The notes below the pieces were generated by a model. The model was not told the origin of the DNA and did not search any database. It saw only the letters and a program-made list of their open reading frames with translations. Of a stretch of DNA of 64,000 nucleotides, positions 24,932 through 34,205 are shown piece after piece; position 1 is the first letter of the stretch, and the number at the start of each line of letters is the position of its first letter. A program made the position numbers and the translations under genes. The DNA is from Flagellimonas flava (lineage in GTDB: Bacteria > Bacteroidota > Bacteroidia > Flavobacteriales > Flavobacteriaceae): positions 992,001 through 1,056,000 of the forward strand of contig NZ_FQWL01000001.1 in NCBI RefSeq assembly GCF_900129665.1, written 5' to 3'.

Positions 24932-25805
24932 TGGCCCTTTTTGATGCATGTTTGACATGAAAACTAGAACCTTCCAAATTGGCCTTTTTAGGTCTCGTGG
25001 TAATTATTTCCGTCAGCATTTTATGATATGATTCAAAATTGTTGAGGTTTTTATGTCCGCCCCCAATTACCGTATACAACTTAGTAAGTTCTGGTTTAAT
25101 CTTGGATAACTTCACACTGGTCTTATATGGGATAAGCCTATCATCCGTACCATGTATGATATGAATGGGGCAATTAACATACTTCAACCACTTGTAAGTG
25201 GGCATTGGAAACTTGATTAAAAGTGAAAGTGGCATAAAGGGAATGTATTTTTTGGCTACTTTACTCAAACTATAGTAGGGTGCGTCCAAAATCAACATTC
25301 TGGGATTGTTCATGGAAGCCAATTTGGCGGCAAAGCCCGAACCCATGGAACGACCATATAAGATGATATATTTTTCAGGAACCTTTTCCTTGATCTTGTT
25401 ATAGATTACCTGCATATCCCGTTTTACGGCCTTTTGCGTTCTTCGGCCGGTGCTTTTCCCAAAACCACGGTAATCCACCATAATAACATCAAACCCATGT
25501 CGGGTAAAATCCACGGCAAACTTACCCCAACCCTTGATACTTTTGGAATTTCCCTTTAGGTAAAACACCACTCCCTTGGGGTTTTCGGTCTTAAACCGCA
25601 ACCCGTTAATGACCTCGCCATCGCGGGTATCTATATTGTACTCCTCTATCTCTTGATTGTTGTAGTAAAACTGAAAATCCTTGGGTAATTTTTCAGGTTT
25701 AAACAGAAAATAGTCCTGAAGCACATATAGCATCACACTTATGAACATATATACCCCGAGGATGATCAATAAAATGTAAATCCAATTTTGCACTATCCAA
25801 AGCAT
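24918..25805 (-). CDS. membrane-anchored alpha/beta hydrolase (first of a tandem pair)
   Basis: 295 residues from ATG 25803-25805 (a TTG three codons earlier is in frame). One N-terminal membrane helix (about 5-28) then a hydrolase with YLKGNSKS in the oxyanion position (YFHGN in most relatives), YGRSMGSG nucleophile elbow, HGTDDRLIP and GGGHKNL, so the Ser-Asp-His triad is intact. The HG of the oxyanion motif is replaced by KG, which is unusual. A C-terminal basic extension of about 28 residues (ARPKKAN.. to KRANAKA) is not found in the sister protein. The two genes overlap, consistent with a duplicated pair translated together. Confidence 0.85.
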   Translation of the reverse strand: MLWIVQNWIYILLIILGVYMFISVMLYVLQDYFLFKPEKLPKDFQFYYNNQEIEEYNIDTRDGEVINGLRFKTENPKGVVFYLKGNSKSIKGWGKFAVDFTRHGFDVIMVDYRGFGKSTGRRTQKAVKRDMQVIYNKIKEKVPEKYIILYGRSMGSGFAAKLASMNNPRMLILDAPYYSLSKVAKKYIPFMPLSLLIKFPMPTYKWLKYVNCPIHIIHGTDDRLIPYKTSVKLSKIKPELTKLYTVIGGGHKNLNNFESYHKMLTEIITTRPKKANLEGSSFHVKHASKRANAKA

Positions 25806-25878
25806 TTGTTCCAAAATACAAAAAAAACCTTTGGTGTAACCTCTAGCATTTTAAGAATCAAATAATTACATTTCTTTC

Positions 25879-25912
25879 GGTGTAACAAATCACTTGATCT
25901 GTGTACCTATAG
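25879..25912 (+). promoter_or_regulatory. possible ECF-sigma-type promoter of the DUF418 gene
   Basis: GGTGTAAC (25879-25886) followed after about 16 bases by GTACCTATA (25903-25911), 25 bases before the start codon. The GTAAC box is typical of -35 elements used by extracytoplasmic-function sigma factors. A second copy of GGTGTAAC lies at 25833-25840. No sigma factor gene of that class is in the window. Confidence 0.35.
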
Positions 25913-25936
25913 TAATCATCAATCAACTCAACTAAA

Positions 25937-27154
25937 ATGAAAACCATCCAAAACAGCTTATCTCAAGAGCGAATTACCATTATTGATGCCCTACGGGGCT
26001 TTGCCTTGGCGGGAATTGTTATTGTCCACATGGTGGAAAATTATATCGGTGCTCCTGCCCCCGAGAGTTTCAATGAGGCAGTGCACCAAGGACCACTTGA
26101 CTATGCAGTTGATGTGATTATTGGAATCTTTTTACGAGGAAAATTTTTTGCCCTTTTCTCCTTTCTGTTTGGACTTAGTTTTTATTTACAAATGGACAAT
26201 GCAAGCCAAAAAGGAGCTTATTTTGGCAGCCGTTTTTTATGGAGGCTGATGCTCCTATTGGGTATTGGCTACCTGCACAGTTTATTTTACGCTGGTGACA
26301 TTTTGACCGTTTATGCGATGTTGGGGGTACTATTGATTCCTTTCTATAGGGTAAAAAGTAATTGGATTTTAGGTTTTGTAGCCCTTCTTTTTTTGGGGCT
26401 CGGCAGATATGTAGTGTTTTTCTTTACAAAAGGCGCCAATCTATTTGAGGGAATGGATATGACCCCCAACAGTCCCGAGGTCGTGCAATACTATTCCATT
26501 TTAAAGGAAGGTAGTATATGGGATGTCTTTGCTTTCAATGGATGGCAAGGGCACTTAAACAAGATGAATTTTCAATTTGGGGTATTTGGTCGCGGGTATG
26601 CCACTTTTGGGTATTTTCTGTTGGGATTATATATAGGCCGTACCGAATTTTTCAAAAAATACAGGGAACAGAAAAAACTGGTAAAGCGCACATGGATTTG
26701 GTCTTTGGTTCTCTTTGTCGTATCCGGAGGGTTGATGGCACTTACCTTTGGTAGCATGGGCCCAAACGTAACTTTCGATAATTGGGTGGCCATGTTTGGT
26801 CTTACCGCATTGGACCTGAACAGTGTATCGGTTACATTTATCCTTCTCAGTGTTTTTGTGATTCTCTATAAAAAGGTCAAACCACAAAAATTCCTTGAAA
26901 AATTTGCCCCCTACGGAAGAATGGCGCTGACCAATTATTTTTTCCAAAGTGTCTTGGGCACATTTCTCTTTTTTGGATGGGGGCTTGGCCAAATTGGCGA
27001 ACTTAGGAATCTATACACTTTTGGGATGGCCCTTTTGATTATCGCAATTCAAATGGCCATGAGCAAATGGTGGCTACGTAACTTCAGATATGGACCTTTG
27101 GAATGGTTATGGCGAAGCGCAACTTTTTTCAAACGATTTCCCTTAAAAAGATAG
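25937..27154 (+). CDS. DUF418 (YeiB-like) multi-spanning membrane protein
   Basis: 405 residues with about nine hydrophobic segments. The family start is RITIIDALRGFALAGIVIVHMVENY, with the LRGFAL signature; the C-terminal DUF418 domain is seen in EKFAPYGRMALTNYFFQSVLGTFLFFGWGLG and the terminal GPLEWLWRS. The family is related to acyltransferase-3-type membrane proteins in topology; its function is not established. The gene stands alone between the divergent hydrolase pair and a small membrane protein gene. A GTGTAAC-containing region upstream may be an ECF-type promoter. Confidence 0.9.
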   Translation: MKTIQNSLSQERITIIDALRGFALAGIVIVHMVENYIGAPAPESFNEAVHQGPLDYAVDVIIGIFLRGKFFALFSFLFGLSFYLQMDNASQKGAYFGSRFLWRLMLLLGIGYLHSLFYAGDILTVYAMLGVLLIPFYRVKSNWILGFVALLFLGLGRYVVFFFTKGANLFEGMDMTPNSPEVVQYYSILKEGSIWDVFAFNGWQGHLNKMNFQFGVFGRGYATFGYFLLGLYIGRTEFFKKYREQKKLVKRTWIWSLVLFVVSGGLMALTFGSMGPNVTFDNWVAMFGLTALDLNSVSVTFILLSVFVILYKKVKPQKFLEKFAPYGRMALTNYFFQSVLGTFLFFGWGLGQIGELRNLYTFGMALLIIAIQMAMSKWWLRNFRYGPLEWLWRSATFFKRFPLKR

Positions 27155-27287
27155 TCCATAAAAGGTTTTAACCTCTGTTTTTTCGACTTACCCAACATTC
27201 TTTGTTGTTAATCGATATAATAAAAATAAAACCATTTGAAACCTCGTTATTTGTTCAAGCTTTGAGCGTCCCAAATCTCAGAAAATT

Positions 27288-27770
27288 ATGAAGATACTGC
27301 TTGACAAACTTACTTGGAGAAGAAACGGCATCCTTGTTTTTACCATTCTGGTCCTACTGGGCATCTCTAATTTCTATGGACTTTATACCAATAAATTCTA
27401 TTTCTTGAAAGCGGACAATTATATTTTTCCCTTGTTGTCCCTAGTTCATTTCCTTTACCTATATGTACTGTGGTTCAAGATTACGGAAGATGAGCTACCC
27501 GACCCTAAAATGAGAAATCTGGAGTATGCATTATATGCTGTAATGATTGTCTACATTTTCAAGATTTATGATACAGTAACGATTCTTGGTTCGTATTCCC
27601 AGTACGAATCACACGTAATCCCAGCTACTTTTAAGCCCGTTGCCTATTTAAGCCTTATACTTTACGGTTTGTTGCCCATCTTGACCTTGATTTCTTTTTG
27701 GCATCGAAAACAGCTGGTAGGGAAATACAATTTTGAGGAATACAACGACAATCTGAACATCTGGCAATAA
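27288..27770 (+). CDS. small four-helix membrane protein, unknown function
   Basis: 160 residues with four likely membrane helices (about 15-33, 45-62, 78-97 and 117-138) and a charged amphipathic C-terminus. A short cytosolic or periplasmic loop with TEDELPDPKMRNLEY is the most conserved-looking part. I do not recognise a family. It lies 133 bases after the DUF418 gene on the same strand, but no terminator is visible in between, so co-transcription is possible. It is convergent with the AAA+ gene with a five-base gap. Confidence 0.6.
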   Translation: MKILLDKLTWRRNGILVFTILVLLGISNFYGLYTNKFYFLKADNYIFPLLSLVHFLYLYVLWFKITEDELPDPKMRNLEYALYAVMIVYIFKIYDTVTILGSYSQYESHVIPATFKPVAYLSLILYGLLPILTLISFWHRKQLVGKYNFEEYNDNLNIWQ

Positions 27771-27775
27771 TAGCC

Positions 27776-29248
27776 CTATAGGTCTCTTATATAACTACCA
27801 TATAGGTCTTTGAATTGATAACCTTGAACAAAACGGTGTTTGCTCAATTTTTTGTGGGCCACCAATCCCCACAAGAGCAATTCCTTCATAAAATAGGAAT
27901 CTTCTTTTGACAAGGAAGGTTGATATTCCTTAACCAAGGCATTCAACGGTGGAATGGAATCCAGTTTTTCCCTATAGGTATCGTCATCGTCCTCATCCAA
28001 TAAGTCGAATCCATCACCATCAAAAAACCAATGGACCAGCTCATCATAAACTGTTTCCGCATCCTTCCGTTCTAACTTGGCTATTCCCGGAAAGAATGTC
28101 GGAAATAGGGATTTTACAGCATCAGAAATCAAGGTTTCCGCCACACTGCCCGCTCCTTCTTGTTCCCCTTCATAAACCAATTCAATCTTTCCTGTGATGG
28201 AAGGAATCACCCCCGTAAAATCACTTAATCGAACTGCGGTTTTCTTTTCTCCGGACAAGGCAATCCTTCGTTCCGCTGTGCTCAACAAGTTTTCAAAAGC
28301 AGTAATGCTCATTCGTGCACTAACCCCACTTTTGGCATCTACATACTCACTCTTCCTAGCCTCAAAGCTAATTTGTTCCAGAACGTCCATGGCCACTTCG
28401 GGTACATGTACAGTGTCCGTTTGTCTTTCATCCAATTTAGCTTCTTGCAAGGTGATTTTCTTTGCTACCTCAAGATTTTCGGGATAGTGTGTCAAGATTT
28501 GAGAACCTATACGGTCCTTCAAGGGAGTAACAATACTCCCGCGATTCGTGTAATCCTCAGGATTTGCAGTAAACACAAACTGAAGATCTAATGAAAGTCG
28601 AAGCTTAAATCCCCTAATCTGGATATCCCCTTCTTGGAGAATATTGAACAAGGCCACCTGTATCCTAGCCTGCAAATCTGGTAGCTCGTTGATGACAAAT
28701 ATGGAACGATTGGCCCTTGGAATCATACCAAAATGAATGACGCGGTCATCGGCATACGATAACTTTAAATTTGCCGCTTTGATGGGGTCAATATCACCAA
28801 TTAAGTCAGCTACCGTTACATCTGGAGTGGCCAATTTTTCATAGAAACGCTCATCCCGATTCAACCAGGTCACTGGGGTTTCATCCCCTTTCTCCTTAAT
28901 TAACTCCATTGCATACCTCGATATGGGCCTCAAAGGGTCATCGTGGACCTCGGAGCCCTCAACCACCGGAATCCATTCGTCCAAAAGTTGCACCATAAGG
29001 CGTGCCAAACGGGTTTTGGCCTGCCCCCTAAGTCCCAATAGATTGATATTATGCCGGGAAAGAATTGCCCTTTCCAACTCGGGAATTACAGAGTTTTCAT
29101 AACCCCAGACACCTTGGAACGTTGACTCTCCCCTACTTATTTTGCCTAAGAGGTTTTGTCGTAATTCGTCCTTTATGCTTTTATATTCATAGCCCGAAGC
29201 CTTCAATTGGCCTAAGGTCTTGATGTTGGTATACTCTTGTTTTGACAT
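27776..29248 (-). CDS. AAA+ ATPase, MoxR/magnesium-chelatase-like
   Basis: 490 residues. A Walker A loop GLRGQAKT (about 72-79) is preceded by the family start GVWGYENSVIPELERAILSRHNINLL; Walker B and sensor parts are in SIFVINELPDLQARIQVALFNILQEGDI and LDLQFVFTANPEDYTNRGSI. This layout is that of MoxR/ChlI-type ATPases. The C-terminal 150 residues hold acidic helices (FDLLDEDDDDTY). It starts 9 bases after a VWA protein gene, the classical MoxR-VWA pairing, in which the ATPase remodels or loads metal into a target through its VWA partner. The target here is unknown; it is not a chlorophyll magnesium chelatase despite the usual database label. Confidence 0.85.
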   Translation of the reverse strand: MSKQEYTNIKTLGQLKASGYEYKSIKDELRQNLLGKISRGESTFQGVWGYENSVIPELERAILSRHNINLLGLRGQAKTRLARLMVQLLDEWIPVVEGSEVHDDPLRPISRYAMELIKEKGDETPVTWLNRDERFYEKLATPDVTVADLIGDIDPIKAANLKLSYADDRVIHFGMIPRANRSIFVINELPDLQARIQVALFNILQEGDIQIRGFKLRLSLDLQFVFTANPEDYTNRGSIVTPLKDRIGSQILTHYPENLEVAKKITLQEAKLDERQTDTVHVPEVAMDVLEQISFEARKSEYVDAKSGVSARMSITAFENLLSTAERRIALSGEKKTAVRLSDFTGVIPSITGKIELVYEGEQEGAGSVAETLISDAVKSLFPTFFPGIAKLERKDAETVYDELVHWFFDGDGFDLLDEDDDDTYREKLDSIPPLNALVKEYQPSLSKEDSYFMKELLLWGLVAHKKLSKHRFVQGYQFKDLYGSYIRDL

Positions 29249-29257
29249 GTATTTTGA

Positions 29258-30409
29258 CTATCCTTTAATTCTTTTTCTTCTGTTTTGTTCGTAATCCTCA
29301 AAAATCATTTCACCTAGCCCCTTAAGACCCGTATAAAAAGCCTTTCCCTTGTTCGCCATGGTAAATTCACGTACAAACTGCATCAAATAGGGGTCCTCTG
29401 CAATCATAAAAGTGGTAATGGGAATATGCAACTTTCGAGCTTGCTGTGCCATAGCATAACATTTTTCCACAATATAGTCGTCCAGTCCAACACTGTTCTT
29501 ATAATAATCCCCATTAGGTAATCGTAGACAGGAAGGCTTTCCATCTGTAATCATAAAGATTTGTTTGTTCGTATTGCGCTTTCGACGCAACATGTCCATG
29601 GCCAATTGAAGTCCGGCAACCGTATTGGTATGGTAGGGTCCAACCTTAAGATAGGGAAGTTCCTTTATGGCGATGGGCCAGGCATCATTTCCAAAAACCA
29701 AGATGTCCAAGGTATCCTTGGGATACCTGGTGGTAATCAATTCGGCAAGGGCCATGGCCACCTTTTTGGCCGGTGTTATCCGATCTTCCCCATAAAGAAT
29801 CATGCTATGGCTGATATCTATCATGAGCACGGTGCTCATCTGTGCTTTGTACTGGGTGTCTTCAACCACCAAATCCTCTTCATTCAGGGAAAAACTATCC
29901 AATCCATGATTGATTTGGGCATTTTTTAGACTCTCGGTCATGGAAATATGTTCAAGGGCATCCCCGAAACGGTACTCCCTGAACTCACCGGTATGCTCAT
30001 CTCCCCTACCCGATTTTCCGGTTTTGTGATTTCCCGAACCACTTCGCTTCAGTTTACCAAAAATCTGATCTAGCGCCCTTTGCCTTAACATGCGCTCCAA
30101 TTTGGCGGTAATGGACAGACTTCCAAGACCTTCACCTTCTTCTCCTTCACCCCGTTCCCCATCCGTATCAAATTCTTCCCGGATATAGCCTTTGGCCTTA
30201 AGGTCTTCAATAAAATCGTCTATGGTATAGTCATCATCCGTAAGCTGATACTCCTTGTCCAGCTCGCGTAACCAATCAAGGGCTTCCTCCACATCGCCTG
30301 AAGTATGTGTGACCAATTCTTGAAAAATCTCAAATAGTTTTTCAAAAGGGGTTTGTTCAGGAGCTTCATAAGTAGTGAACCGAAACCCCTTTCTAGTATT
30401 CATAGCCAT
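29258..30409 (-). CDS. VWA-domain protein partner of the AAA+ ATPase
   Basis: 383 residues, cytosolic. The N-terminal half is helical and charged with a Gly/Glu-rich linker (about 84-96) and a second basic linker (about 121-140). The VWA domain begins near residue 190 with LMIDISHSM: Asp198, Ser200 and Ser202 form the DxSxS MIDAS, and a later FMITDGKPS supplies the second aspartate. This matches the CoxE/YehP-like VWA proteins that pair with MoxR ATPases. The gene is immediately upstream of the AAA+ gene and 71 bases downstream of hisIE, so it could be read through from the his operon, although no functional link is known. Confidence 0.85.
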   Translation of the reverse strand: MAMNTRKGFRFTTYEAPEQTPFEKLFEIFQELVTHTSGDVEEALDWLRELDKEYQLTDDDYTIDDFIEDLKAKGYIREEFDTDGERGEGEEGEGLGSLSITAKLERMLRQRALDQIFGKLKRSGSGNHKTGKSGRGDEHTGEFREYRFGDALEHISMTESLKNAQINHGLDSFSLNEEDLVVEDTQYKAQMSTVLMIDISHSMILYGEDRITPAKKVAMALAELITTRYPKDTLDILVFGNDAWPIAIKELPYLKVGPYHTNTVAGLQLAMDMLRRKRNTNKQIFMITDGKPSCLRLPNGDYYKNSVGLDDYIVEKCYAMAQQARKLHIPITTFMIAEDPYLMQFVREFTMANKGKAFYTGLKGLGEMIFEDYEQNRRKRIKG

Positions 30410-30480
30410 TACATAAAATTAAGGTATTTCACCCTAATCCCATTGGCTTTAGAGAAAACTTAACGCTATTGTTTAAGTCC

Positions 30481-31080
30481 TTATTTATGTCTCTTTTTTA
30501 GTGTTTCCACAATATCCTCAAGGGTAAAGCCCTTGGCTTGTAGCAGAATGAGATAGTGAAAAAGGAGATCGGCGCTTTCATTTAAAAACAGCTCATCATC
30601 TGAATCTTTAGCCTCTATTACCGTTTCAACCGCTTCTTCCCCAACCTTTTGCGCAATCTTATTGATTCCCTTTCGGAACAAACTAGCTACGTAACTGTCC
30701 GCATTATCCGTATTGTTTTTGCGGGCAGCAATCACTCCTTCCAAATCAGATAAAAACCCATACCGTTGAACATTTTTCTCCGCCCAACAGGTATCTGTGC
30801 CGGTATGACATGTTGGGCCCAAAGGATTAACACTTATTAAAAGAGTATCCTTGTCACAATCATTTTTGACATTCACCAATTCCAAAAAATTACCACTTTC
30901 CTCACCCTTGGTCCAAAGTCGTTGCTTGCTGCGACTAAAAAAGGTGACCTTCTTTGTTTTTCGGGTAACTTCCAAAGCTTCCTGATTCATATAGCCTAAC
31001 ATTAGGACATTTCTAGTCCTAGCATCTTGAATAATGGCCGGAACCAGTTTTTCCGGGTTTTTGTCAAAATCTACTTCCAT
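30481..31080 (-). CDS. hisIE: bifunctional phosphoribosyl-AMP cyclohydrolase / phosphoribosyl-ATP pyrophosphatase
   Basis: 199 residues, steps 2 and 3 of histidine synthesis in one cytosolic protein. The N-terminal HisI domain has MLGYMNQEAL, SRSKQRLWTKGEESG, DCDKDTLLISVNP and the zinc cysteines of GPTCHTGTDTCW; the C-terminal HisE domain (about 112-199) has the all-alpha NTP pyrophosphatase motifs SYVASLFRKGINKIAQKVGEEAVETVIEAK and ESADLLFHYLILL. It is the last his gene of the operon, 21 bases after hisF. Confidence 0.96.
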   Translation of the reverse strand: MEVDFDKNPEKLVPAIIQDARTRNVLMLGYMNQEALEVTRKTKKVTFFSRSKQRLWTKGEESGNFLELVNVKNDCDKDTLLISVNPLGPTCHTGTDTCWAEKNVQRYGFLSDLEGVIAARKNNTDNADSYVASLFRKGINKIAQKVGEEAVETVIEAKDSDDELFLNESADLLFHYLILLQAKGFTLEDIVETLKKRHK

Positions 31081-31101
31081 CTTTTGTTTTAATTCAAGGG
31101 A

Positions 31102-31857
31102 TTACATACGTACCGGAATCCCTTCGGTTTTTAGAGCTGTTTTTAAATCACCAATTCCTATCTCCTTGAAATGGAATATACTAGCTGCCAAAGCAGCATC
31201 CGCTTTTCCCTCATTAAATGTATCCGTAAAATGGGAGATTGTGCCTGCCCCGCCAGAAGCGATGATTGGAATATTGACCAATTCTGAAAGTTTTGCCAAA
31301 GCTGCATTGGCAAAGCCGTTCTTGGTCCCGTCATGGTCCATGGATGTAAACAAGATTTCCCCTGCACCCCTAGATTCCACTTCCTGTGCCCATTCAAAAA
31401 GGTCTATTTCTGTGGGAACCTTGCCACCAACAAGGTGAACCTTCCATTCCCCATCAATCTGTTTCGCGTCAATAGCGACCACAATACATTGCGAGCCAAA
31501 TTTGGCCACCAGTTCGTTGATGAGCTCTGGCCTTTTTACCGCTGAAGAATTAATGGAAACCTTATCGGCTCCATTCTTCAATAGAATGTCCACGTCCTCC
31601 ACAGAAGAGATTCCTCCTCCTACGGTAAAAGGAATATTCACTTTTTCCGCTACATGGAATACCAAGTTCGCAAGCGTTCGCCTTTTTTCCTCTGTAGCGG
31701 AGATATCCAAGAAAACCAGTTCATCTGCGCCTTCCTGAGCATAGACTGCGGCCAATTCCACCGGATCCCCGGCATCTCGTAAATCCACAAAATTGACACC
31801 CTTAACAGTACGTCCGTTTTTAATGTCCAAGCAAGGAATGATTCGTTTTGTCAACAT
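31102..31857 (-). CDS. hisF: imidazole glycerol phosphate synthase, cyclase subunit
   Basis: 251 residues, (beta/alpha)8 barrel. Catalytic aspartates are in [17 protein letters not shown] (Asp11) and VVAIDAKQ (about 130). Phosphate-binding loops FTVGGGIS and IIASGGAGT are present. With HisH it makes IGP and AICAR from PRFAR. It lies 7 bases after the DinB-like insertion and 21 before hisIE. Confidence 0.97.
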   Translation of the reverse strand: MLTKRIIPCLDIKNGRTVKGVNFVDLRDAGDPVELAAVYAQEGADELVFLDISATEEKRRTLANLVFHVAEKVNIPFTVGGGISSVEDVDILLKNGADKVSINSSAVKRPELINELVAKFGSQCIVVAIDAKQIDGEWKVHLVGGKVPTEIDLFEWAQEVESRGAGEILFTSMDHDGTKNGFANAALAKLSELVNIPIIASGGAGTISHFTDTFNEGKADAALAASIFHFKEIGIGDLKTALKTEGIPVRM

Positions 31858-31864
31858 GCTAACC

Positions 31865-32380
31865 TTATTCGTTTTTAACCGTTAAATCGATTCCGCTATA
31901 AAAGCCCAAATCTTTGTTGTTCAAAATTTTGGTCCATAGGGCAATCTGCCCCGTATGGTACGAAAAATGCTCCACCACATGAACAATATTTCCAATTCCC
32001 GAAAACGTAAACCCCTGAACTGATCGTTTCTTAAGTAATTCTGAAACTGGAACCTCTTTAAATACGCTCTTGGCCTCTTCAACCGTGGCTTCTAATTTTT
32101 GTAAAAGAGCAGTTCGGTCATATCCTGCGGAAATAGCGAACTCCTCATCTCGGTTTCTCTGATCATCAAGATGCTGTAACGAAGCAATGCCATATTGGGT
32201 AATATTTCCACACAAATGCAAAATCAGATTCCCGATACTATTTGTTGACATGTTGGGTTTTTTCCAAATCACCTCTTCAGAAAGCTGATCAAGGCAAATC
32301 TTAACCATTCGAAGACTCTCATCCATTCGGTATGAGGCATTTTTCACAAATTCTTCCTGAAGCTGATTAACTGTTTCCAT
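31865..32380 (-). CDS. DinB-superfamily protein inserted in the his operon
   Basis: 171 residues, a four-helix DinB/YfiT-like protein. Histidines that could bind a metal are placed as in the superfamily: LILHLCGNI near residue 55 and [18 protein letters not shown] near residues 137-150. Related bacillithiol S-transferases use this fold; the substrate here is unknown. The start ATG lies inside the end of hisA (14-base overlap) and the stop is 7 bases before hisF, so it is embedded and co-translated in the histidine operon. No role in histidine synthesis is known; all pathway steps are covered by other genes. Confidence 0.85.
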   Translation of the reverse strand: METVNQLQEEFVKNASYRMDESLRMVKICLDQLSEEVIWKKPNMSTNSIGNLILHLCGNITQYGIASLQHLDDQRNRDEEFAISAGYDRTALLQKLEATVEEAKSVFKEVPVSELLKKRSVQGFTFSGIGNIVHVVEHFSYHTGQIALWTKILNNKDLGFYSGIDLTVKNE

Positions 32381-33152
32381 ACTCCAAAATGTAATTTTCC
32401 AATTGTTTTAGGCTAATTCGATTTTCGTATATGGCCTTTCCTATGATAGTTCCTTCGCAACCAATTGCAGCTAGTTTGGGCAACTCTTCATATTCCGAAA
32501 TCCCTCCACTAGCAATCAGCTTAATTCCCATGGTCTCCAAATCCTCCACTCCACTCCCGGTAATCCGGGTTTCCTTCCTCATGGTTCGGTCCAATATTTT
32601 TTGATACAGCTCAAAAGAGGGCCCCTTCAGCATTCCGTCTTTGCTGATATCAGTGCATATAACATATTCCACGCCCTTGCTCCGATAGGACTGAATAAAA
32701 GGAATCAAAGAGCGGTCCGACTCCTCGGTCCAACCCGAAACTGCTACTTTTTCATCTTTGGCATCAGCCCCTAAAATAATTTTATCAGAACCATATGTCG
32801 CAAGCCATTTGGTAAAAGTGGTCTCATCCTTTACGGCAATGCTACCCCCGGTAATCTGACTAGCACCAGATTCAAATGCGATACGGAGATCTTCATCGGT
32901 TTTGAGCCCACCTCCAAAATCAATCTTTAAATCAGTTTTTGAAGCAATGGTTTCCAAAATTCCATAGTTGACAATATGCTTGGATTTAGCACCATCCAAA
33001 TCAACCAGATGTAAATAGGAAATCCCATGATCCTCAAATTGTTTGGCAACTTCCAATGGGTTTTCATTGTATACCTTTTTAGTGGCGTAGTCCCCTTTGG
33101 ACAGGCGAACACATTTGCCGTCAATAATATCTATGGCAGGAATAATTCTCAT
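32367..33152 (-). CDS. hisA: ProFAR isomerase
   Basis: A 261-residue (beta/alpha)8 barrel converting ProFAR to PRFAR, step 4. The catalytic aspartates are in [19 protein letters not shown] (Asp8) and [12 protein letters not shown] (about 175). The phosphate loops are IDFGGGLKT and [14 protein letters not shown]. It is about 15 residues longer than most HisA, owing to an insertion around residues 195-212 ([17 protein letters not shown] region). Its ATG overlaps the stop of the GNAT gene by 4 bases, and its end overlaps the DinB-like gene by 14. Confidence 0.96.
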   Translation of the reverse strand: MRIIPAIDIIDGKCVRLSKGDYATKKVYNENPLEVAKQFEDHGISYLHLVDLDGAKSKHIVNYGILETIASKTDLKIDFGGGLKTDEDLRIAFESGASQITGGSIAVKDETTFTKWLATYGSDKIILGADAKDEKVAVSGWTEESDRSLIPFIQSYRSKGVEYVICTDISKDGMLKGPSFELYQKILDRTMRKETRITGSGVEDLETMGIKLIASGGISEYEELPKLAAIGCEGTIIGKAIYENRISLKQLENYILEYGNS

Positions 33153-33571
33153 TGTATATCGTACGTTGCGTTATCCTTGGCCATCCACATTTTTGAATCG
33201 CCAACCTTTTCAAATCCGTAGGCCTGATACAACCCATGGGCATCCATTGTTTTTAAAGCCACAGTATGGACCTTATTTATTTCGGGGTATTCCAAAATAT
33301 GTTGGGTCAACATCTTTCCCAATCCTTTTCCGCGAAACCCATTAAAGATGATTACGTCCATTATATAGGCGAACACGACACCGTCTGTCAGTACCCTTCC
33401 AAAACCGAGTTGCACATCATCCTCATTATAAATCCCAAAACAAATACTGCTATCGATTGTTTTTTGGGTCATTTCCAAGGTACGATAACCACCCCAATAG
33501 GATGATTTTATCGCATCATGGATTTTGTCAACATCCAATAGTGTTTTATCCGAAGAAATATAAGTTCTCAT
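33149..33571 (-). CDS. GNAT-family N-acetyltransferase inserted in the his operon
   Basis: 140 residues. The GNAT fold is shown by [41 protein letters not shown], where RGKGLGK is the acetyl-CoA pyrophosphate loop (motif A, Q/RxxGxG/A), and by [17 protein letters not shown] near the C-terminus. The acceptor is unknown. It begins 1 base after the hisH stop and overlaps hisA by 4 bases, so its translation is coupled to the pathway. It resembles small YitI/YhbS-like acetyltransferases; a role as a metabolite repair or feedback enzyme is only a guess. Confidence 0.88.
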   Translation of the reverse strand: MRTYISSDKTLLDVDKIHDAIKSSYWGGYRTLEMTQKTIDSSICFGIYNEDDVQLGFGRVLTDGVVFAYIMDVIIFNGFRGKGLGKMLTQHILEYPEINKVHTVALKTMDAHGLYQAYGFEKVGDSKMWMAKDNATYDIQ

Positions 33572-33572
33572 A

Positions 33573-34157
33573 TTAAACTTTTTCCAAGAAATTTTTAAGT
33601 ATCAAACTCCCTACATCGCTACTTTTTTCTGGATGAAACTGAACTCCATAAAAGTTATCCTTTTGCAAAGCTGCACTATAGCGCAATGCATAGTCACTTG
33701 AAGCAATGGTATCCGATCCTATGGGGGCATAAAAACTATGTACCAAATAAATATGGGAGCCTTCTGGCACTCCAAGGAACAGGTCAGACTTTAAATCCTC
33801 GATTTGGTTCCATCCAATTTGGGGTACTTTCACTCTCGGGCAAAATTTGACCACATCCAAATCAAAAATACCAAGCCCCTTGGTATGGCCCTCCTCTGAG
33901 GAATTGCACATCAATTGCATACCAAGGCAAATACCCAGAACAGGTTGTTCCAATTTTGGAATAAGCTGATCCAATCCACTGGCCCTTAATTTGGCCATAG
34001 CCGAACTTGCCTCCCCCACACCAGGGAAAATAACCTTGTCCGCTGCACGAATTTCATCAACGGCATCAGTCAAAACAGCATTATAACCTAATCGTTTTGC
34101 AGCAAATTTGATGCTTTGGATGTTCCCAGCACCGTAATCCAATATCACAAGTTTCAT
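33573..34157 (-). CDS. hisH: imidazole glycerol phosphate synthase, glutamine amidotransferase subunit
   Basis: 194 residues, class I glutamine amidotransferase. The nucleophile is Cys in LGICLGMQLM (about 76), and the His-Glu of the triad are in GVQFHPEKSSDVG near residue 180. The N-terminus VILDYGAGNIQSIKFA is typical of HisH. It delivers ammonia to HisF. The four-helix-bundle gene with its flanking repeats separates hisH from hisB. Confidence 0.96.
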   Translation of the reverse strand: MKLVILDYGAGNIQSIKFAAKRLGYNAVLTDAVDEIRAADKVIFPGVGEASSAMAKLRASGLDQLIPKLEQPVLGICLGMQLMCNSSEEGHTKGLGIFDLDVVKFCPRVKVPQIGWNQIEDLKSDLFLGVPEGSHIYLVHSFYAPIGSDTIASSDYALRYSAALQKDNFYGVQFHPEKSSDVGSLILKNFLEKV

Positions 34158-34167
34158 AGCAAAATAA

Positions 34168-34195
34168 GAAGTTGGAAGTACGAAGTATAAACTAA
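34168..34195 (+). repeat. left flanking repeat of the four-helix-bundle gene
   Basis: GAAGTTGGAA-GTACGAAGTA-TAAACTAA, in part an inverted copy of the sequence at 34572-34599 (GAAGTTAGAAA, TTCGAAGTAC and TTAGTTT read on the other strand). It lies between the gene's stop and hisH. Confidence 0.55.
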
Positions 34196-34205
34196 TCTCC
34201 CCATA

